64,000 bases of DNA from Ensifer sp. PDNC004. GTDB taxonomy: Bacteria > Pseudomonadota > Alphaproteobacteria > Rhizobiales > Rhizobiaceae. Both the position numbers and the translations under genes were made by a program. Below the pieces are notes generated by a model, which saw only the letters and a program-made list of their open reading frames with translations, searched no databases and was not told the DNA's origin. The stretch lies in contig NZ_CP070353.1 in NCBI RefSeq assembly GCF_016919405.1, positions 3,243,501-3,307,500 on the forward strand, read 5' to 3'. This document shows, piece after piece, positions 8,576 through 17,979 of this stretch. Position 1 is the first letter of the stretch, and the number at the start of each line of letters is the position of its first letter.

Positions 8576-11455
8576 ATGTCTCTCATTCATGAAATCGACT
8601 ACGGCACTCCTGCTTCCAAGTCCGAAAAGCTGGTGACGCTGACGATCGACGGCCGCGAGGTCACGGTGCCCGAGGGTACTTCGATCATGCGGGCGGCGAT
8701 GGATGCTGGCATCGAGGTGCCGAAGCTCTGCGCGTCGGACATGATGGATGCCTTCGGCTCCTGCCGGCTCTGTCTCGTCGAGATCAAGGGGCGCAACGGC
8801 ATGCCGGCCTCTTGCACGACGCCGGTTGCGGCCGGCATCGAGGTCTCCACCCAGACGCCCCGGCTGAAGGATGTGCGGCGCGGGGTGATGGAACTCTACA
8901 TCTCCGACCATCCGCTCGACTGTCTGACCTGTGCGGCCAACGGCGATTGCGAGTTGCAGGACATGGCCGGTGCCGTGGGCCTGCGCGACGTGCGCTACGG
9001 CTATGAGGGTGAGAACCATGTCACCGCGCGCAACAATGGCGAGATCAACGCCAAGTGGATGCCGAAAGACGATTCCAATCCCTATTTCACCTATGATCCG
9101 GCCAAATGCATCGTCTGTTCGCGTTGCGTGCGCGCCTGCGAGGAAGTGCAGGGTACCTTCGCGCTGACGATCGGCGGCCGTGGCTTCGACAGCCGCGTTT
9201 CGGCCGGCATGGCGGAAGACTTCCTGTCGTCGGAATGCGTCTCCTGCGGCGCCTGCGTGCAGGCCTGCCCGACCGCGACGCTCACCGAAAAGTCGGTGAT
9301 CGAGATCGGCCAGCCGGAGCATTCCGAGGTGACGACCTGCGCCTATTGCGGCGTCGGCTGCTCGTTCAAGGCGGAAATGCGCGGCGAAGAACTGGTGCGC
9401 ATGGTGCCTTGGAAGGACGGCCAGGCCAACCGCGGCCACTCCTGCGTCAAGGGCCGCTTCGCCTATGGCTATTCCAACCACAAGGACCGCATCCTCAACC
9501 CGATGATCCGCGAGAAGATCTCCGATCCCTGGCGCGAGGTTACCTGGGAGGAGGCCTATGCGCATGTGGCCTCCGAGTTCCGGCGGATCCAGTATCAGTA
9601 CGGCCGCGATTCCGTTGGCGGCATCACCTCGTCGCGCTGCACCAATGAAGAGACCTATCTGGTGCAGAAGCTGGTGCGCGCCGGCTTCGGCAACAACAAC
9701 GTCGACACCTGCGCTCGCGTCTGCCACTCGCCGACAGGCTACGGCCTCGGCCAGGCCTTTGGCACCTCTGCCGGCACGCAGAACTTCGATTCGGTCGAGT
9801 TCACCGACGTTGCCGTCATCATCGGCGCCAATCCGACCGATGGCCATCCGGTCTTCGGTTCGCGACTGAAGAAGCGCTTACGCGAAGGCGCCAAGCTGAT
9901 CGTCATCGATCCGCGTCGCACCGACATCGTGCGCTCGCCGCATGTGGAGGCGGCCTATCACCTGCCGCTGCAGCCCGGCACCAATGTCGCCATCTTGACC
10001 TCGATCGCCCATGTGATCGTCACTGAAGGCCTCACCAACGAGAAGTTCATCCGCGAGCGCTGCGACTGGTCGGAATACGAGGATTGGGCCGCCTTCGTCG
10101 CCGAGCCCTACCATAGCCCCGAGGCGACCGAAGCCTATACCGGCGTAACGGCCGACCTGGTGCGTGGTGCCGCAAGGCTCTACGCCACTGGCGGCAACGG
10201 CGCGATCTATTACGGTCTCGGTGTTACCGAACACAGCCAGGGCTCGACGACGGTCATGGCGATCGCCAACCTCGCCATGGTCACCGGCAACATCGGCCGG
10301 CCGGGCGTCGGCGTGAACCCGCTGCGCGGCCAGAACAACGTGCAGGGTTCCTGCGACATGGGTTCGTTCCCGCACGAACTGCCAGGCTACCGCCACATCT
10401 CCGACGATGCGACCCGCGAGACCTTCGAAAAGCTCTGGGGCGTCGAGATCTCCAACGAGCCGGGCCTGCGCATCCCCAACATGCTCGACGCTGCGGTCGA
10501 CGGCACGTTCAAGGCGCTCTACATCCAGGGCGAGGACATCCTGCAGTCCGACCCGGACACCAAGCATGTGGCCGCCGGCCTCGCCGCGATGGAATGCGTC
10601 GTCGTGCACGACCTGTTCCTGAACGAAACGGCCAACTACGCACATGTCTTCCTGCCGGGCTCGACCTTCCTCGAAAAGGACGGCACGTTCACCAATGCCG
10701 AGCGCCGCATCAACCGTGTGCGCAAGGTGATGACGCCGAAGAACGGTTATGCCGACTGGGAGGTCACGCAGAAGCTCGCTCAGGCCATGGGCCTCAACTG
10801 GAACTACCGCCATCCGTCCGAGATCATGGACGAGATCGCCGCGACGACGCCGAGCTTCGCGCTCGTCTCCTACGACTATCTCGAGAAAATGGGCTCGGTG
10901 CAGTGGCCCTGCAACGAGGCGCATCCCGAGGGTTCGCCGATCATGCATGTCGACGGCTTCGTGCGCGGCAAGGGCAAGTTCATTCGCACCGAATATGTTG
11001 CGACCGACGAACGCACCGGCCCGCGTTTCCCGCTGCTTTTGACCACCGGTCGTATCCTCAGCCAGTATAATGTCGGCGCCCAGACGCGGCGCACCGACAA
11101 CGTCGTGTGGCATGCGGAAGACCGGTTGGAGATCCATCCGCACGACGCCGAACAGCGCGGCATCCGTGATGGCGACTGGATCCGGCTCGCAAGCCGCGCC
11201 GGCGAGACGACCCTGCGTTCGCTGATCACCGATCGCGTCGCGCCCGGCGTCGTCTACACCACCTTCCACCACCCATCGACGCAGGCGAACGTCATCACGA
11301 CCGACTTCTCCGACTGGGCGACCAACTGCCCGGAATACAAGGTGACGGCGGTGCAGGTGATGCCGTCCAACGGTCCTTCGGACTGGCAGGTGGACTATGA
11401 CGAGCAGGCCCGCCAGTCGCGCCGGATTTCCGGCAAGCTGGAGGCGGCGGAGTGA
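8576..11455 (+). CDS. fdsA: NAD-dependent formate dehydrogenase, alpha (molybdenum catalytic) subunit
   Basis: 959 aa catalytic subunit that oxidises formate to CO2 at a bis-MGD molybdenum centre. In order: a [2Fe-2S] ferredoxin domain (KLCASDMMDAFGSCRLC), the His-Cys ligated cluster region (DHPLDCLTCAANGDC), two [4Fe-4S] ferredoxin motifs (CIVCSRCVRAC and CVSCGACVQAC), the proximal cluster (CAYCGVGC) and the Mo domain with metal-binding cysteine in CARVCHSPTGYGLG. The C-terminus is the molybdopterin dinucleotide-binding domain. ATG 8576 follows GAGGAGGAAG. Length and cluster set match oxygen-tolerant FDHs of Rhodobacter and Cupriavidus; the expected NAD link is through FdsB. Confidence 0.96.
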   Translation: MSLIHEIDYGTPASKSEKLVTLTIDGREVTVPEGTSIMRAAMDAGIEVPKLCASDMMDAFGSCRLCLVEIKGRNGMPASCTTPVAAGIEVSTQTPRLKDVRRGVMELYISDHPLDCLTCAANGDCELQDMAGAVGLRDVRYGYEGENHVTARNNGEINAKWMPKDDSNPYFTYDPAKCIVCSRCVRACEEVQGTFALTIGGRGFDSRVSAGMAEDFLSSECVSCGACVQACPTATLTEKSVIEIGQPEHSEVTTCAYCGVGCSFKAEMRGEELVRMVPWKDGQANRGHSCVKGRFAYGYSNHKDRILNPMIREKISDPWREVTWEEAYAHVASEFRRIQYQYGRDSVGGITSSRCTNEETYLVQKLVRAGFGNNNVDTCARVCHSPTGYGLGQAFGTSAGTQNFDSVEFTDVAVIIGANPTDGHPVFGSRLKKRLREGAKLIVIDPRRTDIVRSPHVEAAYHLPLQPGTNVAILTSIAHVIVTEGLTNEKFIRERCDWSEYEDWAAFVAEPYHSPEATEAYTGVTADLVRGAARLYATGGNGAIYYGLGVTEHSQGSTTVMAIANLAMVTGNIGRPGVGVNPLRGQNNVQGSCDMGSFPHELPGYRHISDDATRETFEKLWGVEISNEPGLRIPNMLDAAVDGTFKALYIQGEDILQSDPDTKHVAAGLAAMECVVVHDLFLNETANYAHVFLPGSTFLEKDGTFTNAERRINRVRKVMTPKNGYADWEVTQKLAQAMGLNWNYRHPSEIMDEIAATTPSFALVSYDYLEKMGSVQWPCNEAHPEGSPIMHVDGFVRGKGKFIRTEYVATDERTGPRFPLLLTTGRILSQYNVGAQTRRTDNVVWHAEDRLEIHPHDAEQRGIRDGDWIRLASRAGETTLRSLITDRVAPGVVYTTFHHPSTQANVITTDFSDWATNCPEYKVTAVQVMPSNGPSDWQVDYDEQARQSRRISGKLEAAE

Positions 11456-11476
11456 TGGCCCGCACTGCGATCGATC

Positions 11477-12316
11477 ATGGCGACGTTTAAGACATCCAAG
11501 ACCGTTCCCGAGGCCGCCCGCCGCAACGGCGCGCTTCGGGACGGTGCGCGCGCCGTGCCGGAGGAGACGCCGGTCGCTTTCAGCTATGGCGGCTCGACCC
11601 ATGCGGTGATGATGGCGACACCCGGCGATCTCGAGGATTTCGCCATCGGCTTCAGCCTGACCGAGGGCATCATTACCGATCCCGGCCAGATCGAAACGGT
11701 GGAGATCGTCTCGGAGACGGTCGCCGGCAATCTCGGCATCGACCTGCAGATCGTGCTTCAGGACGAAGAGAACGACATGCTGCGCCAGCGCCGACGGCAT
11801 ATGGCGGGGCCTGTCGGCTGCGGCCTTTGCGGCATCGAATCGATCGAGCAGGCGGTACGGCCGACGCCGGACGTTTCCCGTTCGAGATTGACACTGTCGC
11901 AGGAGGACGTGGTTTCGGCCGTGCAGCTGCTTAACGGCCAGCAGCCGCTGCATTTCGAGACGCGGGCCGTGCACGGTGCCGCTTTCTATGTGCCTGGCCG
12001 CGGGCTGATTGCGGTGCGCGAGGATGTCGGCCGCCACAATGCGCTCGACAAGTTGATCGGTGCTTCGGCACGCGCCGGTTTCAAGGGCAGCGAGGGCGCC
12101 GTCGTCGTCACCAGCCGGGTGTCCGTCGAGATGGTGCAGAAGACGGCGGTCGTTGGCAGCCCCGTGATCATTGCCATCTCGGCGCCGACGGCGCTCGCCA
12201 TCCGCACCGCCGAAGCCGCAGGCATGACGCTGATTGCGCTCGTGCGCGGCGACGAGTTCGAGATTTTCACCCATGCCGAACGCATCAAGTCCGGAGCTGC
12301 CGTCGATGTCGCATGA
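11477..12316 (+). CDS. fdsC: Formate dehydrogenase sulfurtransferase/accessory protein
   Basis: 279 aa FdhD/FdsC family protein, which binds and sulfurates the molybdenum cofactor before insertion into FdsA. The conserved CGLCG motif is at about residues 115-119, and the C-terminal part has ALDKLIG and VVVTSRVSVEMVQK, typical for the family. The start ATG 11477 has only a weak ribosome site; an ATG overlapping the fdsA stop (11455) leads to a stop after 11 codons and was rejected. It overlaps the next gene, fdsD, by 11 bases. Confidence 0.93.
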   Translation: MATFKTSKTVPEAARRNGALRDGARAVPEETPVAFSYGGSTHAVMMATPGDLEDFAIGFSLTEGIITDPGQIETVEIVSETVAGNLGIDLQIVLQDEENDMLRQRRRHMAGPVGCGLCGIESIEQAVRPTPDVSRSRLTLSQEDVVSAVQLLNGQQPLHFETRAVHGAAFYVPGRGLIAVREDVGRHNALDKLIGASARAGFKGSEGAVVVTSRVSVEMVQKTAVVGSPVIIAISAPTALAIRTAEAAGMTLIALVRGDEFEIFTHAERIKSGAAVDVA

Positions 12317-12539
12317 CAATACCAACGCCAAGCTGATCTACATGGCGAACCAGATCGCCACCTTCTTCAAGAGCCAGCCGTCGAGCGAGGCGGCGCAGGG
12401 CGTCGCCACCCATATCAACAAGTATTGGGAGCCGCGCATGCGGCGCAAATTGTTCGAGCATATCGACAAGGGCGGCGAAGGCCTGACGCCGCTAGTGCTG
12501 GAGGCGGCCGCAAAGATCAAGCGTCCGGAAGCGGCCTAG
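12306..12539 (+). CDS. fdsD: NAD-dependent formate dehydrogenase, delta subunit
   Basis: 77 aa protein with the family pattern LIYMANQIATFF...HINKYWEPRMRRKL. FdsD is a small subunit of the FdsABG(D) complex thought to help maturation or stability. It overlaps fdsC by 11 bases and closes the operon. The family is clear from residues 6-50; its exact role is not known from sequence. Confidence 0.9.
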   Translation: MSHDNTNAKLIYMANQIATFFKSQPSSEAAQGVATHINKYWEPRMRRKLFEHIDKGGEGLTPLVLEAAAKIKRPEAA

Positions 12540-12622
12540 ACTGTCTCCTTTACCCGCCAGAGCTTCTGCGCGCTCATCGACAGCCCGTTTTGCTAAGCAG
12601 GCACTCTTCCGAAAAGATTTAA

Positions 12623-12652
12623 GGGAAGGCGGCTACCGGTCGCCGCCTTCCC
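12623..12652 (-). terminator. Terminator between fdsD and mcp
   Basis: GGGAAGGCGGC and GCCGCCTTCCC form a perfect 11-bp stem with an 8-base loop. On the minus strand it is followed by TTAAATCTTTT, so it fits the end of mcp best; it may also stop fds transcripts. Confidence 0.7.
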
Positions 12653-12684
12653 CATTCCCGAGCGCGGGGTGCAGGGATGTGCGC

Positions 12685-14469
12685 TCAGAAATTCTGCCAG
12701 CCATCCGCGGCCGGTGCCGCAGCGAGGCTCGTTCGTTGGCCGCCGCGTAAGGCGCGGGCGGTGGCGTGCAGGCGTGACGGCTGCGCGCGATCTTCGATGT
12801 GGCGGTTTGCGTCGACGACCTGGGCCTGCTCGCCGTAGCGGAACTGGCGGAGCAGTTCGTGCAGCGCTTCCGCCTCGCGGGCCATGGCGTGGCTGGCTGC
12901 CGTGCTTTCCTCGACCATGGCGGCGTTCTGTTGGGTCGCCTGGTCCATCGAGTTGACCGCCTGGTTGATCTCCTTGAGACCGGTCGACTGTTCGCGGGCG
13001 GCTTCGACGATCGCCGAGACGTTGGCGTTGATCTCCTGAACCTGGACGAGGATTTCCTCGAGCGCCGCCCCGGTCTGGCCGACCAGCGACACGCCGTTCT
13101 TGACGTGCTCGGTGGAGGTGCCGATCAGCGCCTTGATGTCCTTGGCGGCACTGGCCGAACGCTGCGCCAGTTCGCGCACCTCCTGGGCGACGACGGCGAA
13201 GCCCTTGCCGGCCTCACCGGCCCGGGCCGCTTCGACGCCGGCGTTCAGCGCCAAAAGGTTCGTCTGGAAGGCGATGTCGTCGATCACGCCGATGATGTTG
13301 GAAATTTCGCGGGACGACTGTTCGATCTGGTCCATGGCGCCGATCGCGCTCTTGACCACGTTGCCGGAGCGTTCGGCGCCGGCCTTGGTCTTGGCGACCA
13401 GGCCTCCCGCCTCCTCGGCGCGGCGGCTGGAGTCCGAGACGGTCGTGGTGATCTCGTCGAGCGCTGCGGCGGTCTCTTCCACGGACGCGGCCTGCTGTTC
13501 GGTGCGTTTCGACAGGTCGTCGGCGGCGGCCCGGATTTCGCGGGCGCCGGAGGCGATGGCGCTGGCATTGTCGCCGACGGTCCGCATCGCCCCGCGCAGC
13601 TTGGCGGTCGCGTCGTTGAAGTCTGTGCGCACCGCTTCCATGCTCGGCACGAAGGGCGTGTCGAGGTTGCGCGTCAGATCGCCTTCGGCGAGCGCCCGCA
13701 GGCCGGCTCCGAGGCTGTTGATGGCGCTCATGCGTTCGCTGACATCGGTCGCGAACTTGACGACCTTGTAGACCTTGCCGCTGAAGTCGCGGATCGGGTT
13801 ATAGGCTGCCTGGATCCAGATTTCCTTGCCACCCTTGCCGTAGCGCACAAACTCGTTGGAGAAGAACTCGCCGGCGGCGAGCCGTTTCCAGAAGTCGGCA
13901 TATTCGGCGGTGCGGGCATAGTTGGGCTCGCAGAACATGCTGTGGTGCTTGCCCTGGATTTCCTGGAGGCTGTAGCCGAGCGCGGCGCAGAAGTTTTCGT
14001 TGGCGGTCAGGATCTCGCCCAATGGCGTGAACTCGATCACGGCCTGGGAGCGGGAAATCGCGTCGAGCTTGCCGGCATCTTCCGTGGCTCTCGCCTTGGC
14101 GGCGGTGATGTCGCTGGCGAACTTGACCACCTTGTAGGGCTTGCCGTTGCGAAGCACCGGGTTGTAGGTCGCCTGGATCCAGATTTCGCGGCCGCCCTTG
14201 GCGACACGCTTGTAGGCATTGACGTCGAATTCGCCGCGGCCGAGCCGGGCCCAGAAGTCGCGGTATTCCTGCGTCTGGGCGTAGTCGGCGGAGCAGAACA
14301 TGCGGTGGTGTTGGCCGACGATTTCGCTGAGGCTGTAACCAAGGGCCTGGCAGAAATTCTCATTGGCAGTCAGGATCTTGCCGGTCAGGTCGAACTGGAT
14401 GATGGCCTGCGACTTCGAGAGCGCGGCGATGATCTGGTTCGCGTCTGCAATTTTTCCGAGAGCGAACAT
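12685..14469 (-). CDS. Soluble methyl-accepting chemotaxis protein with two PAS domains
   Basis: 594 aa chemoreceptor without any transmembrane segment, so it acts in the cytoplasm. PAS domain 1 is at about 17-120 and PAS domain 2 at 138-242; the two are near repeats of each other (TANENFC.ALGYS and GGREIWIQA/GGKEIWIQA). A HAMP-like piece (about 248-300) and the MA signalling domain follow, with the hairpin tip around DDIAFQTNLLALNAGVEAAR. The last five residues, GWQNF, match the C-terminal CheR/CheB tether pentapeptide. It resembles McpY of Sinorhizobium, and an aromatic or haem/FAD-bound redox or oxygen sensing role is possible. cheW lies upstream behind a terminator. Confidence 0.92.
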   Translation of the reverse strand: MFALGKIADANQIIAALSKSQAIIQFDLTGKILTANENFCQALGYSLSEIVGQHHRMFCSADYAQTQEYRDFWARLGRGEFDVNAYKRVAKGGREIWIQATYNPVLRNGKPYKVVKFASDITAAKARATEDAGKLDAISRSQAVIEFTPLGEILTANENFCAALGYSLQEIQGKHHSMFCEPNYARTAEYADFWKRLAAGEFFSNEFVRYGKGGKEIWIQAAYNPIRDFSGKVYKVVKFATDVSERMSAINSLGAGLRALAEGDLTRNLDTPFVPSMEAVRTDFNDATAKLRGAMRTVGDNASAIASGAREIRAAADDLSKRTEQQAASVEETAAALDEITTTVSDSSRRAEEAGGLVAKTKAGAERSGNVVKSAIGAMDQIEQSSREISNIIGVIDDIAFQTNLLALNAGVEAARAGEAGKGFAVVAQEVRELAQRSASAAKDIKALIGTSTEHVKNGVSLVGQTGAALEEILVQVQEINANVSAIVEAAREQSTGLKEINQAVNSMDQATQQNAAMVEESTAASHAMAREAEALHELLRQFRYGEQAQVVDANRHIEDRAQPSRLHATARALRGGQRTSLAAAPAADGWQNF

Positions 14470-14834
14470 TGTAACCCTCTTCTCGTTTGGTGGCTCAAGC
14501 CGGGGGCTTCGTGCCTTCCTTGACAGGGCTTGCGGGGCCGAAGCGGCGCAACGCCCGGACTAAGACAAATGCCGGCCTGCCGAAAATTGTCTGGTCGTCC
14601 CACGCCGACCCGCCGGGTCAGCGATTTCGTGCTTCGTGAGGGGAGTTCGAACTGTCGGGCTTCATGCCCAAGGCGCCGTGTTTATGCAATCTAGGTTAGT
14701 GATATGACTATTAAGCATGTGTTAAAATAGCAACTATCAAATTTCAGTTGTAAGAACTCATAGGTCCCAATTTTAGTTGAATTAGTCTCTCCTGCTTTTC
14801 TAAAGTATTGCCCTCTGGCTGAGCAAATAACCAA
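14470..14834. other. AT-rich intergenic region upstream of mcp
   Basis: No gene is seen. The part from about 14690 to 14830 is clearly more AT-rich than its surroundings and probably holds the mcp promoter, read on the minus strand. It contains the imperfect dyad CAACT...AGTTG (about 14734-14753). No sigma-54 or other recognisable promoter stands out. Confidence 0.4.
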
Positions 14835-14866
14835 CAAAAAAGCCGCCCGACGAGACGTCGGACGGC
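14835..14866 (-). terminator. Rho-independent terminator of cheW
   Basis: Stem GCCGTCCGACG / CGTCGGGCGGC with a 3-base loop, followed on the minus strand by TTTTTT, 25 bp after the cheW stop. Confidence 0.88.
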
Positions 14867-14891
14867 CTTGAATGTCGCCTGACCTGTTGCT

Positions 14892-15371
14892 TTAGGCGGC
14901 CAGTTCCTCGACTTCTCGTTCCTTGAACATCCGGGCGAGGTTCAGGAAGCAGATCATGCCGGTTTCGTTGGCAATGATGCCTTCGGCGAAACTCTTGTCG
15001 AAGGAGGCCGTGACTTCCGGCACCGGCTGCACCTGGCTGCCCTGGACCGTGAGAATGTCCGACACGCGGTCGACGACGAGGCCGATCACCATGTTGTGCA
15101 CTTCGGCGACGACGATGGCGCTGCGCTCGTTGGCGGTGGTCGATTTCATGCCGAGCTTGTGGGCGAGGTCGATGATCGGGATCACCGTGCCGCGCAGGTT
15201 CATGACGCCGATCACTTCCGGCGGCGAATGCGGGATGGGCGTCGAGGGCGCCCAGCCGCGGATTTCACGGATCGTCGTCGTCTTGACGCAGAATTCCTGA
15301 TCGTGGAGGCGGAACGCAATGATTTCCAGCGTCTCGCCGTCGAACCCGGCCGTCCTGAGTGTGCTTGTCAT
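14892..15371 (-). CDS. cheW: Chemotaxis coupling protein CheW
   Basis: 159 aa single CheW domain that links chemoreceptors to CheA. Recognisable parts are IIAFRLHDQEFCV, IPHSPPEVIGVMNLRGTVIPIIDL and the end region GMICFLNLARMF. ATG 15371 follows GGAAGGA at a good distance; an ATG 51 bases upstream would add an unrelated N-terminus. It is next to a soluble chemoreceptor but not in a main che cluster, so it is probably a second CheW of the strain, perhaps dedicated to that receptor. The two genes are separated by a strong terminator and so are transcribed apart. Confidence 0.93.
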   Translation of the reverse strand: MTSTLRTAGFDGETLEIIAFRLHDQEFCVKTTTIREIRGWAPSTPIPHSPPEVIGVMNLRGTVIPIIDLAHKLGMKSTTANERSAIVVAEVHNMVIGLVVDRVSDILTVQGSQVQPVPEVTASFDKSFAEGIIANETGMICFLNLARMFKEREVEELAA

Positions 15372-15617
15372 CGAAGGTCCTTCCAGCTTTCCGGTCGACG
15401 CCTCTGGGCGCGACATCGCCAAACTCCAGATCTCTCCGCATGGCTGACGGCGCGTGAGGCGCGGCCAATGATCCGTAAAGGAGAGATCCTTCCAGTCCGC
15501 CGATTACATCCGGCAGGGCGCAGCTGCATCATGCGCGGAGGAACCGCTTTGCGCTTTGGGAAAGGACTATAGGCCGGGATTCGTTAAGACTTGCTTTTGC
15601 AAGAGCTTAAAGACATT

Positions 15618-15641
15618 GCGCCCCGGTTGAAGCCGGGGCGC
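15618..15641 (-). terminator. Terminator-like hairpin after rocD
   Basis: Perfect 9-bp stem GCGCCCCGG / CCGGGGCGC with a 6-base loop, 26 bp after the rocD stop, followed on the minus strand by a moderately T-rich stretch (AATGTCTTTAAG). Confidence 0.6.
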
Positions 15642-15667
15642 GATTGAAGGCGCCGGAACCACGACGA

Positions 15668-16873
15668 TCAGGCGGAAGCGAGAACCTTGGCAAACTGTTC
15701 GACCGCCCAATCCACCTGCTCGGCAGTGATGACGAGCGGCGGCGCGATGCGGATGGTGTCGCCGTGGGTGTCCTTGGCAAGGATGCCGAGCCCTTTCAGC
15801 GCTTCGCAATACTTGCGGGCGCCGCCGGCTTCCGGCACCAGTTCCACCGCCAGCATCAGGCCGCGACCGCGCACTTCCTTGATGATGTTGGAACGGATGT
15901 CGGTGAGGCCCTTCTGGAAGCGTTCGCCCATCTTCGCCGAATTCTCGATCATGCCTTCTTCCGTCAGCGCTTTCAGCGCAGCGCGGGCAATGGCGCAGGC
16001 GAGCGGATTGCCGCCGAAGGTCGAGCCGTGCTGGCCGGGCTTCAGGACGCCGAGCACTTCGGAGTTCGAAAGCACGGCCGAGACGGGGTAGAAACCGCCT
16101 GATAGAGCCTTGCCGATCAGCGTCACGTCGGCTTCGATCGCCTCATGCTCTTCGGCAAGCAGCTTGCCGGTGCGGCCGAGACCGGTCTGGATCTCGTCGA
16201 GGATCAGCGTGATGCCGTGCTTGGTGCAGAGTTCGCGCACCGTCGTGAAGTAGCCGACCGGTGGTACGATGACGCCGGCTTCGCCCTGGATCGGCTCGAC
16301 GAGGAAGGCAACGGTGTTTTCGTTGATCGCCGCGCGGAAGGCGTCAATGTCACCGAAAGGCACTACGCGGAAGCCGGGCGCGAACGGGCCGAAGCCGGTG
16401 CGGGCGTCCGGGTCGGTGGAGAAGCCGACGATGCCCATGGTGCGGCCGTGGAAGTTGTTGGAGCAGACGATGATCTCGGCCTTGTTCTCGGCAACGCCCT
16501 TGACCTCATAGCCCCACTTGCGCACTGCCTTGACGGCGGTCTCGACGGCTTCCGCGCCGGAGTTCATCGGCAGCACCTTGTGCGAGCCGGTGAGCGCTGC
16601 GATCTCTTCGTAGAAATGCGCCAGCTGGTCGTTGCGGAAGGCGCGGGAGGTCAGCGTCAGCTTCTGCGCCTGCTCCATCATCGCCTGCAGGATCTTCGGG
16701 TGGCAATGGCCCTGGTTCACGGCGGAGTAGGCCGAGAGACAGTCGAGGTAGCGATTGCCCTCCATGTCCCAGACATAGACGCCTTCGCCGCGCGAGAGCA
16801 CCACGTCGAGCGGCTTGTAGTTATGGGCGCCGAGCCGGTATTCGGTTTCGATCAGGGCTGCCGTCGTGTTCAT
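15668..16873 (-). CDS. rocD: Ornithine aminotransferase
   Basis: 401 aa class III PLP aminotransferase. It converts ornithine and 2-oxoglutarate to glutamate 5-semialdehyde and glutamate, the second step of arginase-type arginine use. The N-terminal [18 protein letters not shown] is typical of [17 protein letters not shown] holds the PLP-binding Asp, and the Schiff-base Lys is in [14 protein letters not shown]. It follows arginase by 27 bp in the same direction, so arginine to ornithine to semialdehyde is encoded as one unit. Argininosuccinate-pathway acetylornithine aminotransferase is less likely because of the OAT-type N-terminus and the arginase neighbour. Confidence 0.94.
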   Translation of the reverse strand: MNTTAALIETEYRLGAHNYKPLDVVLSRGEGVYVWDMEGNRYLDCLSAYSAVNQGHCHPKILQAMMEQAQKLTLTSRAFRNDQLAHFYEEIAALTGSHKVLPMNSGAEAVETAVKAVRKWGYEVKGVAENKAEIIVCSNNFHGRTMGIVGFSTDPDARTGFGPFAPGFRVVPFGDIDAFRAAINENTVAFLVEPIQGEAGVIVPPVGYFTTVRELCTKHGITLILDEIQTGLGRTGKLLAEEHEAIEADVTLIGKALSGGFYPVSAVLSNSEVLGVLKPGQHGSTFGGNPLACAIARAALKALTEEGMIENSAKMGERFQKGLTDIRSNIIKEVRGRGLMLAVELVPEAGGARKYCEALKGLGILAKDTHGDTIRIAPPLVITAEQVDWAVEQFAKVLASA

Positions 16874-16900
16874 ATATCGTCCTCCGTTTGTCTTTTTTTC

Positions 16901-17824
16901 TCAGGCGCTGCGGGTCGGCCGGTCGAGAACGCGGCGGCCGAAGAGGCTTGCCGTCAGTTCGACCAGGACGCGCGCGCTCTTGCCGCGGTCGTCGAGGAAG
17001 GGGTTGAGCTCGACGACGTCGAGCGAGGAAACAAGCCCGCTTTCCCAGAGCATTTCCATGATCAGGTGCGCTTCGCGGAAGGTGGCGCCGCCGGGAACGG
17101 TGGTGCCGACGCCGGGCGCAAGGTCTGGATCCATGAAGTCGACGTCGAGGCTGACATGCAGCAGGCCGTTGGCGGCGCGAACCTCTTCGAGGATCTGGCG
17201 CATGATATGGGCCATGCCGAGTTCGTCGACGGCGCGCATGTCATAAACGCGGACGCCATGCTCGGCGATCTCTTCACGCTCGCGGTCGTCGACCGAGCGG
17301 ATGCCGACCTGGAAGACCTTGGTTGGGTCGACGAGCGGACGGTCGGACGGCAGGATCGGGGCGAATTCCGCCTGGCCGCAGAAAAAGGCGACCGGCATGC
17401 CGTGCATGTTGCCGGAGGGCGAGGTCGACGGCGAGTTGAAGTCGGCATGGGCGTCGAGCCAGAGCACGAAGAGCGGTCGGCCGACGTCGGCGGCGTAGCG
17501 CGCCATGCCGGAGACGCTGCCCATGGAAAGCGCGTGGTCGCCACCCAGGATGATCGGGAAGTGGCCCTTGCGCACCGTGTCGTGCACCGAATCATGTAGC
17601 GCACGGGCGAAGGCTGCGACGATCTGCAGGTTGTTGGCGCCTGGGTGGTTGGCAAGGTCGCGGGCCGGCAGCGGCTTGACGTCGCCTTCGTCGTGAACGG
17701 TATGGCCGAGGTCGCGCAGCACGGTGTCGATGCCGGCGATGCGCAGGGCTGTCGGTCCCATGGCCGCGCCGCGCCGTCCAGAACCTTCCTCGATGGGTGC
17801 GCCGATCAGCGTGATGGTCGTCAT
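16901..17824 (-). CDS. rocF: Arginase
   Basis: 307 aa manganese arginase hydrolysing arginine to ornithine and urea. The metal ligands are visible in GGDHALSMG, WLDAHADFNSP and HVSLDVDFMDPDLAPGVGT, and the C-terminus has SLDVVELNPFLDDRGKSA, as in true arginases rather than agmatinases. ATG 17824 gives the normal N-terminus MTTITLIGAPIEEG; an in-frame ATG at 17857 adds a basic extension and is less likely. It is co-directional with rocD and divergent from an Lrp-type regulator gene. Confidence 0.94.
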   Translation of the reverse strand: MTTITLIGAPIEEGSGRRGAAMGPTALRIAGIDTVLRDLGHTVHDEGDVKPLPARDLANHPGANNLQIVAAFARALHDSVHDTVRKGHFPIILGGDHALSMGSVSGMARYAADVGRPLFVLWLDAHADFNSPSTSPSGNMHGMPVAFFCGQAEFAPILPSDRPLVDPTKVFQVGIRSVDDREREEIAEHGVRVYDMRAVDELGMAHIMRQILEEVRAANGLLHVSLDVDFMDPDLAPGVGTTVPGGATFREAHLIMEMLWESGLVSSLDVVELNPFLDDRGKSARVLVELTASLFGRRVLDRPTRSA

Positions 17825-17979
17825 GTCCGCCCGATTCCTTCTCAAGATAATTCCCATGTGATCCCGTTCGGGATGTGTGGATTATGGCGAAAATGGGCGT
17901 CAGCAAAAAGATGGAAAACTGCCGATTAGTGAGCTAAATTCGACAGATTGATAAGTCCCGTTTTGCAAAGTGACAGGCA

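Noticed and set aside
9878..12331. 817-codon open frame on the minus strand opposite fdsA and fdsC
   Set aside because: Antisense shadow; its sequence is His/Arg/Asp-rich without domain pattern.
12799..14523. 574-codon open frame on the plus strand opposite the chemoreceptor gene
   Set aside because: Shadow of the repetitive coding sequence; the minus-strand protein has clear PAS and MA domains.
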